Shown in pieces: positions 16,507-24,009 of a stretch of DNA of 31,333 nt. Each line of letters starts with the position of its first letter. Positions within the stretch are counted from its first letter, which is position 1. The DNA lies in the NCBI RefSeq assembly GCF_937941905.1, contig NZ_CALDGS010000119.1, forward strand, positions 1 through 31,333, in the 5' to 3' direction. The translations under genes were made by a program, and so were the position numbers. Source of the DNA: an uncultured Mycolicibacterium sp. (lineage in GTDB: Bacteria > Actinomycetota > Actinomycetes > Mycobacteriales > Mycobacteriaceae). The notes beneath the pieces are model-generated. The model was not told the DNA's origin and did not search any database. It worked only from the letters and a program-made list of their open reading frames with translations.

Positions 16507-17163
16507 GTGCGTCGCCTGCTGGTCGTGGTGTGCGCGACGGCCCTCGCACTGGTCGTCGCGCCGACCGCGCACGCCGGCTACACGCCGTGGTTCGCCCGCT
16601 CGGTGGGGGCAGCCACCCAGGTGATTTCGGTTGTCGGCGTTGGTGGTTCGTCGGCCAAGGTGGACGTCTGGCAGCGCACCGCGCGCGGTTGGCAACCGGT
16701 GGGTGCCGGCATTCCGGCGTTCATCGGGGCAAAAGGCATGTCGCCCAACCACTTCGACGGATCAATGATGACCCCGATGGGCATCTACACGCTGGACTTC
16801 GCGTTCGGCACCGAACCCGACCCGGGCAGCGGCCTGCCGTACGTGCAGGTGACGCCGGACCACTGGTGGGACGGCGACATGAAAAGCCCGACCTACAACA
16901 CCATGCAGGTGTGCCGGAAGCAGGACTGTCCGTTCAGCACCGCGCTCGCCGACGGCACCGAGAACCTCTACATCCCGCAGTACCGGCACGCGGTGGTGAT
17001 GGGGGTGAACAAGGCCCGCATCCCGGGCAGGGGCGGGGCGTTCTTCGTGCACACCTCCGGCGGCGGGCCGACCGCCGGGTGCGTGGCGATCGAGGACGAC
17101 ACCCTGGTGCGGATCATGCGCTGGCTGCGTCCCGGGGCGCTCATCGCCCTGACCAAGACGTGA
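16507..17163 (+). CDS. Exported L,D-transpeptidase-like (YkuD-type) protein, Rv0309-like
   Basis: This protein of about 218 aa matches Rv0309 in length and layout. The N-terminal signal peptide (RRLLVVVCATALALVVAPTAHA) has an AHA-type cleavage site near residue 23. The C-terminal YkuD-like active site reads HTSGGGPTAGCVAI, with His and a nucleophilic Cys, but it lacks the usual SHGC sequence of classic L,D-transpeptidases. It probably acts on peptidoglycan or binds the wall outside the membrane; enzyme activity is inferred only. GTG at 16507 is preferred because a GGAG site lies about 4 nt upstream. ATG at 16498 is in frame, but its nearest purine-rich site directly abuts it. It ends just before a large bidirectional hairpin. 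Confidence 0.87.
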   Translation: MRRLLVVVCATALALVVAPTAHAGYTPWFARSVGAATQVISVVGVGGSSAKVDVWQRTARGWQPVGAGIPAFIGAKGMSPNHFDGSMMTPMGIYTLDFAFGTEPDPGSGLPYVQVTPDHWWDGDMKSPTYNTMQVCRKQDCPFSTALADGTENLYIPQYRHAVVMGVNKARIPGRGGAFFVHTSGGGPTAGCVAIEDDTLVRIMRWLRPGALIALTKT

Positions 17164-17168
17164 CGCCC

Positions 17169-17234
17169 TCCCGCGAGCAGACGCAAAACCCCTGAAACAC
17201 GGCGTTCCAGGGGTGTTCGCGTCCGCTCGCGGGA
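17169..17234. terminator. Long bidirectional hairpin between convergent genes
   Basis: CCCGCGAGC at 17170-17178 pairs with GCTCGCGGG at 17225-17233. The stem continues through GACGC/GCGTC and CCCCTG (17089-17094 plus 100, i.e. 17189-17194) with CAGGGG (17208-17213), interrupted by a mismatch and a bulge. It sits between the stops of the Rv0309-like gene and the SnoaL-like gene and would terminate both. The arm GCGAGCAGACGCAAAA resembles a palindrome I recall recurring between genes in many mycobacteria (unverified). Confidence 0.75.
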
Positions 17235-17250
17235 AAGAAGGGGAGGGGTC

Positions 17251-17709
17251 TCAGAGGTTCAGTGCGCGGCCGGGTTTGAGCTGGAACCCGAGGTTCTCCA
17301 GCGACATGGTCGCGTCGTAGGTGCGGTCGTAGCCGGTGGCGCAGATCTTCCAGCCGTCCGGGGTGCGGCGGTAGCGGTCCCGGTAGAACGCCGCGCCGAT
17401 CAGCATGAAGTTGAAGTCCGGCGCGATCACCCGGTCCTGCAGGTACCACACCCCGGTCGCCTCGTCGCCGTCGACCGTGATCTCCGGATGGTCCACCCGG
17501 TGCTCGGTGATGATCTGCGGGCCCAGCGAGTTGCGCATGAACTCGACCAGCGAGTCCCGGTCGGTGAACCGGTGCTCCTCGCCGATGGATTCGCCGTAGT
17601 CGCCGACCACGTCCTCGGTCATGGTCGCCGCGAACGCCGCCCAGTCCTTGGTGTCCAGCGCCCGCAGATACCGGTACTTGACCTGTTTGATCTCCTCGAT
17701 GTCGGACAT
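17251..17709 (-). CDS. SnoaL/NTF2-fold protein, Rv0310c-like
   Basis: This protein of about 152 aa has the SnoaL-like pattern: an N-terminal helix EIKQVKYRYLRALDTKDWAA, then DVVGDYGESIGEEHRFTDRDS, then beta strands ending in RYRRTPDGWKICATGYDRTYD. Members are small alpha+beta barrels that act as polyketide cyclases, dehydratases, isomerases or simple binding domains. No catalytic residues can be assigned. The start is ATG at 17709 or ATG at 17718 (MSGMSD); neither has a clear ribosome site. It is divergent from the Hsp70-like gene, with 70 nt between, and ends at the shared hairpin. Confidence 0.83.
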   Translation of the reverse strand: MSDIEEIKQVKYRYLRALDTKDWAAFAATMTEDVVGDYGESIGEEHRFTDRDSLVEFMRNSLGPQIITEHRVDHPEITVDGDEATGVWYLQDRVIAPDFNFMLIGAAFYRDRYRRTPDGWKICATGYDRTYDATMSLENLGFQLKPGRALNL

Positions 17710-17763
17710 GCCCGACATTGCAGCACAGGAGTGTCGGGGTTGGGCGCGTTCCCTCATCGCGGC

Positions 17764-17769
17764 TAGGGT
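17764..17769 (+). promoter_or_regulatory. Probable -10 element (TAGGGT) for the Hsp70-like gene
   Basis: TAGGGT matches TANNNT and ends 10 nt before the ATG at 17780. The leader would be 0-4 nt, and no Shine-Dalgarno site is present. Confidence 0.5.
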
Positions 17770-17779
17770 GGGCACCCGT

Positions 17780-19486
17780 ATGAACACCCCACTGGGGTTG
17801 TCGATCGGGTCCACCAACCTGGTCTCGGCACGGGTGGGCGAGCAACCCGTCATCCGGCGCAGCGCCCTGCAACGCCCGGACGGTTCGGTGCTGACCGGTT
17901 TCGTGGAGCGGATCGGCGATCCGATACCGCTGGTCGCCGCCGACGGGTCGGCACATCCGGCCGATCGGCTGCTCACCGACGCGCTGGCGTTGATGGCCGG
18001 TCCACAGCCGCCGGCGGGGCTGGCCGTCGCGGTGCCGGCGCACTGGTCGCCGTCGATGAGGTGGGCGTTGCGCGCCGCCGTGCGCGACCATCCGGTGCTC
18101 GGCGCCGGCGGGCAGCCACGGCTGGTCTCCGACGCCACCGCCGCGCTCACCGCGCTCAACGCCAACCCCGGCTTCGCCTCCCGCGGGGTGGTGGCGATGC
18201 TGGACTTCGGCGGCACCGGCACCAGCCTCACCCTCGCCGACGCCGGCGCGGCCTTCGAACCCGTCGACGCCACCGTCCGCCACGCCGACTTCAGCGGCGC
18301 ACAGCTCGACTCGGCCCTGCTCACCCGGGTGCTCGACGGGCTCGGCGGCGACGGCGTCGACCCGGCCGGCACCGTCGCGGTGGGGGCGCTGGCCCGGCTG
18401 CGCGACGACGTGCGCCGCGCCCGCGAGCGGCTCTCGGTCGACACCGCCACCGCCCTGGCCGTCGAGCTGCCCGGCCACCGCACCGAGGTGCGGCTCACCC
18501 GGGGCGACGTCGAGGCGCTGGCCGAGGCGCCACTCGCCGGTGCGCTGGCCGCGATGGACGACCTGCTCGACCGCAACCGGCTGGCCTGGGCCGACCTGGT
18601 GGCGGTGGTGGCGATCGGCGGGCTGGCGTCGATGCCCTTTGTGGTGCAACGGCTTTCGCAGCACGCCCGGAAACCGGTGGTGGTCAGCCCGGCCCCCGCG
18701 CTGGACCCGGCCATCGGGGCGGCGCTGTTCGCCGCCTACGGCCCAGAGGCCGACGCGCCGACCACCGCGGCCCCCACCGTCGGCGTGGCGCTGCCGCCCG
18801 GGCCGCCGGCCGATCCGGCCGCCCCCGGCTCGGCGACCTTCCGCGCGCTGGCCTGGTCGCAGGAGCAGCCCCGCGACGACGACGTCATGCCGTTCGTCGC
18901 CGACCTCGATCCGGACGAGGTGCCGGAGCCGGCACCGGTGTTCGACGCCGAACCGGTCGACGCCGGGCTGTGGCGGCGGCTGCCGCTGATGGTGTTCGTC
19001 GCCACCGCGGTCGCCGTCGTCGTCGCGCTGGGCGGGGTCACCTACGCGCTCACCAGCGCCACCGAATCCACCCCGACCGAGACCCCCACCGCGCCCCCGC
19101 CCCCGCCGCCGGTCACCGAGGAGCCGCCGCCCCCGCCGGTCGTCGAGGAGCCGCCGCCCCTGCCGCCGGTGGTCGAGGAGCCGGCCCCGCCTCCGGTGGT
19201 CACCGTCACCCAGGCGCCGCCCCCGCCGCCGGAGACGACGACCATCACCGTCACCCCGACCACGACGGAGCCCACCACGACGGAGCCCACCACGACGACC
19301 ACCACCACGGCGCCCACGACCACGACGACCACGACGCAGCCGCCGCAGACCACGACGACGATCTGGCCGTCTCCCACCACGGTCACGCCCACCCCGGTGC
19401 CACCCAGCACCACGCAGCGGCTGCGCACCACCCACATCTCGGTGCCGCTGCTGCCGCCGATCCCGGTCGTGGTGCCGGAGCCCTGA
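17780..19486 (+). CDS. Membrane-anchored Hsp70/actin-like protein with Pro/Thr-rich external tail, Rv0312-like
   Basis: This 568-aa protein has three parts. Residues 1 to about 320 resemble an Hsp70-type ATPase fold: the first phosphate-loop strand is LGLSIGSTNLVSARV, and phosphate 2 is MLDFGGTGTSLTLAD with Asp142. The adenosine-type motif is VAIGGLASMPF (Gly280-Gly281), followed by DPAIGAALFAAYG. After an acidic linker comes one membrane helix (residues about 401-425). The remaining 140 residues are low complexity: P-rich PPPVTEEPPPPPV repeats, then PTTTE and Thr runs. By topology the ATPase-like part is cytosolic and the tail crosses or contacts the wall. No DnaK substrate-binding domain is present. 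M. tuberculosis Rv0312 is 620 aa with a similar make-up. Function is unknown. Confidence 0.88.
   Translation: MNTPLGLSIGSTNLVSARVGEQPVIRRSALQRPDGSVLTGFVERIGDPIPLVAADGSAHPADRLLTDALALMAGPQPPAGLAVAVPAHWSPSMRWALRAAVRDHPVLGAGGQPRLVSDATAALTALNANPGFASRGVVAMLDFGGTGTSLTLADAGAAFEPVDATVRHADFSGAQLDSALLTRVLDGLGGDGVDPAGTVAVGALARLRDDVRRARERLSVDTATALAVELPGHRTEVRLTRGDVEALAEAPLAGALAAMDDLLDRNRLAWADLVAVVAIGGLASMPFVVQRLSQHARKPVVVSPAPALDPAIGAALFAAYGPEADAPTTAAPTVGVALPPGPPADPAAPGSATFRALAWSQEQPRDDDVMPFVADLDPDEVPEPAPVFDAEPVDAGLWRRLPLMVFVATAVAVVVALGGVTYALTSATESTPTETPTAPPPPPPVTEEPPPPPVVEEPPPLPPVVEEPAPPPVVTVTQAPPPPPETTTITVTPTTTEPTTTEPTTTTTTTAPTTTTTTTQPPQTTTTIWPSPTTVTPTPVPPSTTQRLRTTHISVPLLPPIPVVVPEP
19256..19300 (+). repeat. 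Three tandem 15-nt units encoding PTTTE-type repeats
   Basis: CCCACCACGACGGAG-type units lie at 19256-19270, 19271-19285 and 19286-19300 and are in frame (PTTTE, PTTTE, PTTTT). They lie in the external tail of the Hsp70-like protein. Slippage here could change tail length without a frameshift. Confidence 0.7.
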
Positions 19487-19508
19487 GCACCCCGAGCGCG
19501 TACTCGGC

Positions 19509-19514
19509 GACAAT
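19509..19514 (+). promoter_or_regulatory. Possible -10 element (GACAAT) for the small exported protein
   Basis: GACAAT, a near match to TANNNT, ends 6 nt before the ATG at 19521. There is no Shine-Dalgarno site, so the mRNA may be leaderless. The gene may instead be read from the Hsp70-like gene 34 nt upstream. Confidence 0.3.
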
Positions 19515-19520
19515 GCAGCT

Positions 19521-19988
19521 ATGAGAATCGCAGCCACCCTGGCGGCGGCGGCCGCGCTCGTCGCCGTCCCGGGCTGTGAGGCCCAGGCACAGCCGGCCGA
19601 ACCACGGGCCGACGCGGCGTGCGCCACCGAGCTCGCCGGGGCGCTCACCCGCGTCGACGACACCGTGCTGCGCTGCCACGACGGGCACTGGCAGCCGGAC
19701 ACCGACCCCTACCCGGTCAGCGACAAGTGGCTCACCTCCGACGCCGGGCTCACCCTGCACGGTCAGGGCCGCCGCAACCCGGAGATGCTCGCCGGGCAGT
19801 GGATCGGCTGGCCGCAGCAGGCCGACGACCGGTGCAGCGCCGAGCAGGTTGTGGTGGTGGCCGCCGGGGAGCTCTCCGAACCCCAGGCCGCCGAGGCCGA
19901 GCGCGGCAGGCCGCTCGAGCTCGCGGTGGCGCCGACGATGTTCTCCACCCTGCTGCGCGGGGACTGCCTGTGGCTGCGCGTCGGCTGA
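19521..19988 (+). CDS. Small exported protein, possible lipoprotein, unknown function
   Basis: This 155-aa protein has an N-terminal signal (MRIAATLAAAAALVAVPGC). Cys19 sits after VPG, a weak lipobox, so lipid attachment is possible but not certain. Four or five further Cys (CATEL, LRCHDGHW, DRCSAE, GDCLW) could form disulfides outside the membrane. No domain is recognised. It may correspond in position to Rv0313, but I cannot confirm homology. Its 3' end overlaps the likely start of the DUF192 gene by 19 nt, so the two are probably co-translated. Confidence 0.72.
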   Translation: MRIAATLAAAAALVAVPGCEAQAQPAEPRADAACATELAGALTRVDDTVLRCHDGHWQPDTDPYPVSDKWLTSDAGLTLHGQGRRNPEMLAGQWIGWPQQADDRCSAEQVVVVAAGELSEPQAAEAERGRPLELAVAPTMFSTLLRGDCLWLRVG

Positions 19989-20512
19989 CCGCCGCCAGGG
20001 CGGCACTGCCGGGGCTGCTCGCGTTGCTGCTGTGGACGGCCCCGGCCGCGGCCGCCCAGCCGCTGCCCGACGTCGCCCCCGTCCCGGGCGGACCCCCGGT
20101 GGCCTACCGGCAGGTCGAGGTGCAGGTGCAGGCCCCCGACGGGCGGACGGGCCTGCGGTTGCGCGCCTACGACCCGGTCGACGACGTTTCCCGCAGCCAC
20201 GGGCTGATGGGCGTGACCGACCTGCCCGCCGACGCCGGGATGCTGTTCCGCTGGACCGGGCCGCGCGCCGGCGGCTTCTGGATGCTCGACACCCCGCTGC
20301 CGCTGTCGATCGCCTTCGCCGACGAGCACGGCGTGATCGTGGACCTGCTCGACATGGAACCCTGCCCGGCCGCGCCCTGCCCGAGCTACCGGCCCGCCGC
20401 CCCGTACGTCACCGCACTCGAGGTCAACCGCGGAGTGTTCGCCGCCGCCGGGGTGGCGCCGGGCTGGCGGCTGGCGCTCCCGTCAGATCTGCCACATCCG
20501 CCGCATCCGTGA
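19970..20512 (+). CDS. Exported DUF192-family protein
   Basis: This 180-aa protein has a signal peptide (AARRLTAARAALPGLLALLL then WTAPAAAAQ) and a DUF192 domain. Diagnostic blocks are SRSHGLMGVTDLPADAGMLF, FWMLDTPLPLSIAFADEHGV and VIVDLLDMEPC, close to the family pattern R..GLM....L....GMLF / FWM.NT..PLDI.F.D. The family has no established biochemical role. A C-terminal block ALEVNRGVFAAAGVAPGWRL is also typical. GTG at 19970 lies inside the preceding gene, chosen because it gives a complete signal peptide; no later good start exists before the hydrophobic core. Confidence 0.84.
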   Translation: MAARRLTAARAALPGLLALLLWTAPAAAAQPLPDVAPVPGGPPVAYRQVEVQVQAPDGRTGLRLRAYDPVDDVSRSHGLMGVTDLPADAGMLFRWTGPRAGGFWMLDTPLPLSIAFADEHGVIVDLLDMEPCPAAPCPSYRPAAPYVTALEVNRGVFAAAGVAPGWRLALPSDLPHPPHP

Positions 20513-20584
20513 CGCGGGCCGGTGTCGGCCGACGGGCACCCCGGTACCCTCGGACCCGTCGACCGGCAGATCGGGAGCGTGACA

Positions 20585-21823
20585 GTGGATCTTGTGCTCG
20601 GTTTCTCCGTGACCACCGCGGGCGTGCGCTACGTGGTGGTCGAGGGAGCCACCGGCGAAGGCGCCACCCTGGCCAGCGGGGTGGCCGATCAGGCCTCGGC
20701 GGTGCAGGCCGCCGTGGCGCAGAGCGGCCTCGCCGCCGCCGCGCCGATCCGGGTGCGTTCGGCGGGCGTGACCTGGTCGGGTCCCGCGGTGGTGGAGGCC
20801 ACCGCCCTGGTGGACGCGCTCGCCGCCGCGGGGGTCGAGCACGCCGTCGCCGTCCCGCCCACCGAGGCCGCGCTCGCGCTGGCCACCGGGGTCGGGGCGC
20901 GCACCGACCACGACACCGTCGCGGTCTGCATCACCGAACCCGAGGAGACCTTCGTCGCCGCGGTGCGGCCCGACGAGGTCGGGATGCGCACCGTCGACGG
21001 CCCGCTCGACGCGCGGACCCTCGCCGAACACCTCGACGGCAGGCCGGAGGCGGTGTTCGTGCTCGGCGGCGCCGCCGACCGCGACGAGCTCGTGGCCGGG
21101 CTGCAGGACCTGCTGGCCGTTCCCGTCTACACCACCGCCGAGGCCGACCTGGCGCTCGCCCGCGGCGCGGCGCTGGCCGCCACCCCGGTGATCGGCGGCC
21201 TGGCCGCCACACCGCCGGCCGCCGGCGCCGGCGCCGCCGGGCTGTCCCGGGCGAACCGGGCGCTGCTGGCGGTGGTCGCCACCGCGGCGGTGGCCCTGGT
21301 GACCTCGGCCTCGGTGGCGCTGACCATGCGGGTGGTCCCCGACGCCGAGCAGCGCACCGCCGCCGAACCCGGGCAGGCCGTCCGCGTCGTGCCGCAGGCC
21401 CCGGCGCCGCGGCCGAAACCGGCCGAGGCGGTTCCCGAGCGGGCCCCGGCGCCGGTCGAACCGCCCGCGGCCCCCGCCCCGGAGCCCGCGTCGCTGCCCG
21501 CCCCGGCCCCGGAGCCCGTGTCCCTGCCCGTCCAGCCGGAGCCCGCCGCCGTGCCGCCCGCACCCGAGCCGGCCTACCTGGCGCCCGAGCCCGCCTACGT
21601 GCCCGAACCCGTCGCGGTCGCCCCCGCGCCGGAGCCCGCGGCGGTGCCGCCGGCGCCCGATCCGGCCGCCGTCCCGCCCGCGCCGGACCCAGCCGCCGTG
21701 CCGCCCGCGCAGCCGCCGGGGTACGTGCCGCCGGTCCCGCCGCAGCCGCGGCTGCGGGACCTGATCATCGAGAAGATTCCGATCCTCAACCGGTTCCACA
21801 CCCCGCAGTGGGTCACCCCGTAG
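20585..21823 (+). CDS. DUF7159-type membrane protein with Pro/Ala-rich tail (first copy)
   Basis: This 412-aa protein has a cytosolic domain (residues 1 to about 215) beginning VDLVLGFSVTTAGVRYVVVEG, one membrane helix (about 226-249, LLAVVATAAVALVTSASVAL) and a Pro/Ala/Glu-rich tail with PAPDPAAVPPAPDPAAVPPA repeats. It ends in a conserved-looking amphipathic stretch, RDLIIEKIPILNRFHTPQW. It is paralogous to the protein at 25679-27553. Internal motifs FVLGGAADRDEL (about 158-169) and ALARGAALAA (about 190-199) align with the adenosine-binding side of Hsp70-like folds; the phosphate-2 strand reads ITEPEETFVAAV, without DxGG. The start is GTG at 20585, set by GGGAG 7 nt upstream and by the paralogue; upstream GTGs at 20522 and 20579 are rejected. 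Function is unknown. Confidence 0.82.
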   Translation: MDLVLGFSVTTAGVRYVVVEGATGEGATLASGVADQASAVQAAVAQSGLAAAAPIRVRSAGVTWSGPAVVEATALVDALAAAGVEHAVAVPPTEAALALATGVGARTDHDTVAVCITEPEETFVAAVRPDEVGMRTVDGPLDARTLAEHLDGRPEAVFVLGGAADRDELVAGLQDLLAVPVYTTAEADLALARGAALAATPVIGGLAATPPAAGAGAAGLSRANRALLAVVATAAVALVTSASVALTMRVVPDAEQRTAAEPGQAVRVVPQAPAPRPKPAEAVPERAPAPVEPPAAPAPEPASLPAPAPEPVSLPVQPEPAAVPPAPEPAYLAPEPAYVPEPVAVAPAPEPAAVPPAPDPAAVPPAPDPAAVPPAQPPGYVPPVPPQPRLRDLIIEKIPILNRFHTPQWVTP

Positions 21824-21834
21824 CGGGCCGCGCA

Positions 21835-21863
21835 TGACACGCCACCGGACACGCGGCGTGTTA
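21835..21863 (+). terminator. Hairpin after the first DUF7159-type gene
   Basis: ACACGCC at 21837-21843 pairs with GGCGTGT at 21855-21861, and the stem extends by a wobble pair and T-A to 21835/21863. It begins 12 nt after the TAG stop. The downstream sequence is AT-rich but has no clean U-run. Confidence 0.45.
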
Positions 21864-21893
21864 TGAGATTGTGACTTTTCGTTTCGTTGACCG

Positions 21894-21899
21894 TATGGT
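21894..21899 (+). promoter_or_regulatory. Probable -10 element (TATGGT) for the LAS-like exported protein
   Basis: TATGGT ends 8 nt before the GTG at 21908. TTGTGA at 21869-21874 could be a -35 at 19-nt spacing. There is no Shine-Dalgarno site, so the mRNA is probably leaderless. Confidence 0.5.
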
Positions 21900-21907
21900 G
21901 GTACCCC

Positions 21908-22588
21908 GTGGGCAAACATCGGCTTCCTCGGGGCCGGCGCACGTCCCGCTGGGGACTGGCCGCGGTCGTCGCCCCCGTTGCCGTGATCTGTGCGGCCGCC
22001 ACCGACACCGCATCGCGCTCGGCCCCCGGGGCGTCCGACCCGGCACCGCAGGCCTCGCCCTGCTGCCTGGAGCTCGTCGACGCCGCACCGGCGGCCCCCG
22101 CGGCGGCCGCGCCGCAGGCCGTGCTGGCCGCCGCCCACACCGAACCCGGCACCGCCTCCCGGTGGCGGGTGGTGCGGCCCCGCATCCATGAGGCGCTGCC
22201 CGTCGGCAAGGCGCCCGAGCAGGGCCTGCAGGTCAAGACCATCCTCGCCGCGCGGGCGATCAGCGCGGCGTTCCCGCAGATCCAGCAGATCGGCGGGGTG
22301 CGCCCGGACGCGCTGCGCTGGCACCCCAACGGGCTCGCGCTCGACGTGATGATCCCCAACCCCACCTCGGCCGAGGGCATCCGGCTGGGCAACGCGATCG
22401 TGGCCTTCGTGCTGGAGAACGCCGAGCGACTCGGGCTGCAGGACGCCATCTGGCGCGGGGTCTACTACAGGCCGAGCGGGCCGCGCGGCAGTGCCGCGGG
22501 CCACTACGACCACGTGCACATCACCACCACCGGGGGCGGTTACCCCACCGGGAACGAGGTGTACCTGCGCGAGGTCGTCCTGCGGTAG
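21908..22588 (+). CDS. Exported protein with LAS-metallopeptidase-like motif (ARB-07466-like C-terminal domain), Rv0320-like
   Basis: This 226-aa protein has a basic N-terminus (MGKHRLPRGRRTSR) followed by one hydrophobic segment (GLAAVVAPVAVICAAATD), consistent with export or anchoring. An Ala/Pro linker leads to a C-terminal domain of about 140 residues. Its motif HPNGLALDVMIP (His139, Asp146) followed by GHYDHVHITT (His199, His202, His204) matches the zinc-site spacing HxxGxAxD ... HxH of LAS peptidases such as VanY-type D,D-carboxypeptidases. Activity on peptidoglycan is an inference; many members annotated ARB-07466-like are uncharacterised. GTG at 21908 is chosen because it follows a -10 element at leaderless spacing; TTG at 21887 is less likely. 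It is syntenic with Rv0320. Confidence 0.8.
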   Translation: MGKHRLPRGRRTSRWGLAAVVAPVAVICAAATDTASRSAPGASDPAPQASPCCLELVDAAPAAPAAAAPQAVLAAAHTEPGTASRWRVVRPRIHEALPVGKAPEQGLQVKTILAARAISAAFPQIQQIGGVRPDALRWHPNGLALDVMIPNPTSAEGIRLGNAIVAFVLENAERLGLQDAIWRGVYYRPSGPRGSAAGHYDHVHITTTGGGYPTGNEVYLREVVLR

Positions 22589-22642
22589 CCCCGCGGGAGC
22601 GAGCCGGTCAGCGGCTTGTCGACCTCGGCCTGGCGGGCCGGG

Positions 22643-23851
22643 TCACCGGTAGGTCAGCCGCAGGTGCTCCAGCCGTCGCACGAGCAGGCTCGGCAGCCAG
22701 CGGCCCACCTCGCCGGCCTCGATCCAGTCGGTGCGTCGCAGCAGTTCGCGCAGCACCACCCGGGCCTCCATCCGGGCCAGCGCCGCCCCGATGCAGAAGT
22801 GCACCCCCTTGCCGAAGCTGATGTGGCCCTTGCTGTTCGGTCGGTCCAGCCGGAACGTGTCGGGATCGTCGAAGCGGGCCGGGTCGCGGTTGGCCGAGCC
22901 CCACAGCAGCAGCAGCCGGGACCCGCCGGGCAGCGCCGCCCCGCACAGTTCGGTGTCGGCGACGACGTGCCGGTAATGGCCGCGGAACGGCGGTTCGTAG
23001 CGCAGGATCTCCTCGAGAAACGCGTCGAGCAACTCCGGTGCCGCGCGCAGCCGGTGTTGCACGTCCGGCCGGGTGGCCAGCAGCCAGGCCGCCGACCCGA
23101 GCAGGGAGGCGGTGGACTCCCCGCCGGCGCTGAACAGGATGATGAGCATCGCCTGGGCGGCGGCCTCGGTCAGCTCGCCGGCGGCACAGGCGCGCACCAG
23201 GTCGCCGAGCAGATCGTCGCGCGGGGCGGCCGCGGCACGGGCGAACCGGTCGGTGATGTATCCGGTCAGCTCGCCGACCGCCACCATGGCATCGGCGAGC
23301 TGATCGGCGCCGACGAGCCCCTCGACCACCTGGGTGGCCGCGTAGCCCCACCGGGCCAGTTGCTCGGCGTCGCCGTCGGGCACCCCGATGATCCGGGCGA
23401 CGACGAGCATCGGCAGCCGGTTGGCCACCGCACCCATCCACTCGATGCCGCCCGCCCCGGCGCCGGCGGTCCACAGCCGGTCGAAGGTCTCGGCGACGAA
23501 CGACTCCAGCGCTCGGATGCGCTTGGCGGCCAGCTGCGGCAGCAGCACCCTGCGGTGCACCGCGTGCACCGGGTCGTCGGCGGTGGCCAGCACGTGGCCG
23601 GCGCCGCCGAGCCCCTCCATCTCGAAGGCCTCCACCCGGCCGTCGGGCCGGTAGAGCATCGTCGCGGTGAGGTTGGACGAGAAGTCCGCGGTGCGGGCGA
23701 CGGCGTCGTTGACCGCCGCCCAGTTGCACACCGCGTAGAAGCCGGAGTCGCCGATGCGGTGCACCGGCCCGGCCGCGCGCATCCGCGCATACAGCGGGTA
23801 GGGGTCCTGGATGTGGGTGTCGTCGAACAACTGGATTGCCAGCGACGTCAT
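22643..23851 (-). CDS. Cytochrome P450
   Basis: This 402-aa soluble bacterial P450 has the I-helix oxygen-activation motif SAGGESTAS, the ExxR motif EEILRYEPPF, and the haem-ligand loop FGKGVHFCIGAALAR, in which the Cys binds iron. It has no membrane anchor, so it would need a ferredoxin partner; none is encoded nearby. I cannot assign a CYP family or substrate. The start is ATG at 23851, or GTG at 23860; neither has a strong ribosome site. It is divergent from the TetR-family gene, with the shared promoter region holding repeated hexamers, which suggests direct control by that regulator. The 3' end faces the Rv0320-like gene, 54 nt away. Confidence 0.92.
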   Translation of the reverse strand: MTSLAIQLFDDTHIQDPYPLYARMRAAGPVHRIGDSGFYAVCNWAAVNDAVARTADFSSNLTATMLYRPDGRVEAFEMEGLGGAGHVLATADDPVHAVHRRVLLPQLAAKRIRALESFVAETFDRLWTAGAGAGGIEWMGAVANRLPMLVVARIIGVPDGDAEQLARWGYAATQVVEGLVGADQLADAMVAVGELTGYITDRFARAAAAPRDDLLGDLVRACAAGELTEAAAQAMLIILFSAGGESTASLLGSAAWLLATRPDVQHRLRAAPELLDAFLEEILRYEPPFRGHYRHVVADTELCGAALPGGSRLLLLWGSANRDPARFDDPDTFRLDRPNSKGHISFGKGVHFCIGAALARMEARVVLRELLRRTDWIEAGEVGRWLPSLLVRRLEHLRLTYR

Positions 23852-23938
23852 GGCGTTCACGCTGCGGGCCGGCCGGGCCCGCCGTCAACGGGCCGGGGCG
23901 AACTTGAAATCACAGGTCAGGCCGGTGGCGGGCGGGTT

Positions 23939-24005
23939 TCTCAGGCCCCGGCGCCGACCAGCGGCGATGCTGAGAAAAAGTACTGGATCCGTCTCAGAGC
24001 TGAGA
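23939..24005. promoter_or_regulatory. Candidate operator: four TCTCAG/CTGAGA half-sites between P450 and TetR genes
   Basis: TCTCAG occurs at 23939-23944 and 23992-23997; its complement CTGAGA occurs at 23970-23975 and 24000-24005. The last two form the near-perfect palindrome TCTCAG-AG-CTGAGA, ending 4 nt before the likely TetR start. This would place a bound repressor over the TetR gene's start region. The 158-nt divergent region holds no gene. Confidence 0.55.
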
Positions 24006-24009
24006 TGAT

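Noticed and set aside
19492..19507. Hairpin CCGAG/CTCGG after the Hsp70-like gene
   Set aside because: It has only 5 bp and overlaps the likely promoter of the next gene, so it is weak as a terminator.
20522..20584. Upstream GTG codons as start of the first DUF7159-type gene
   Set aside because: The paralogue begins at the equivalent of GTG 20585 and a GGGAG ribosome site stands 7 nt before it. The upstream residues show no similarity.
22602..22616. Small hairpin AGCCG/CGGCT between convergent genes
   Set aside because: A 5-bp stem without a T-run is expected often by chance in this DNA, so it is too weak to call a terminator.
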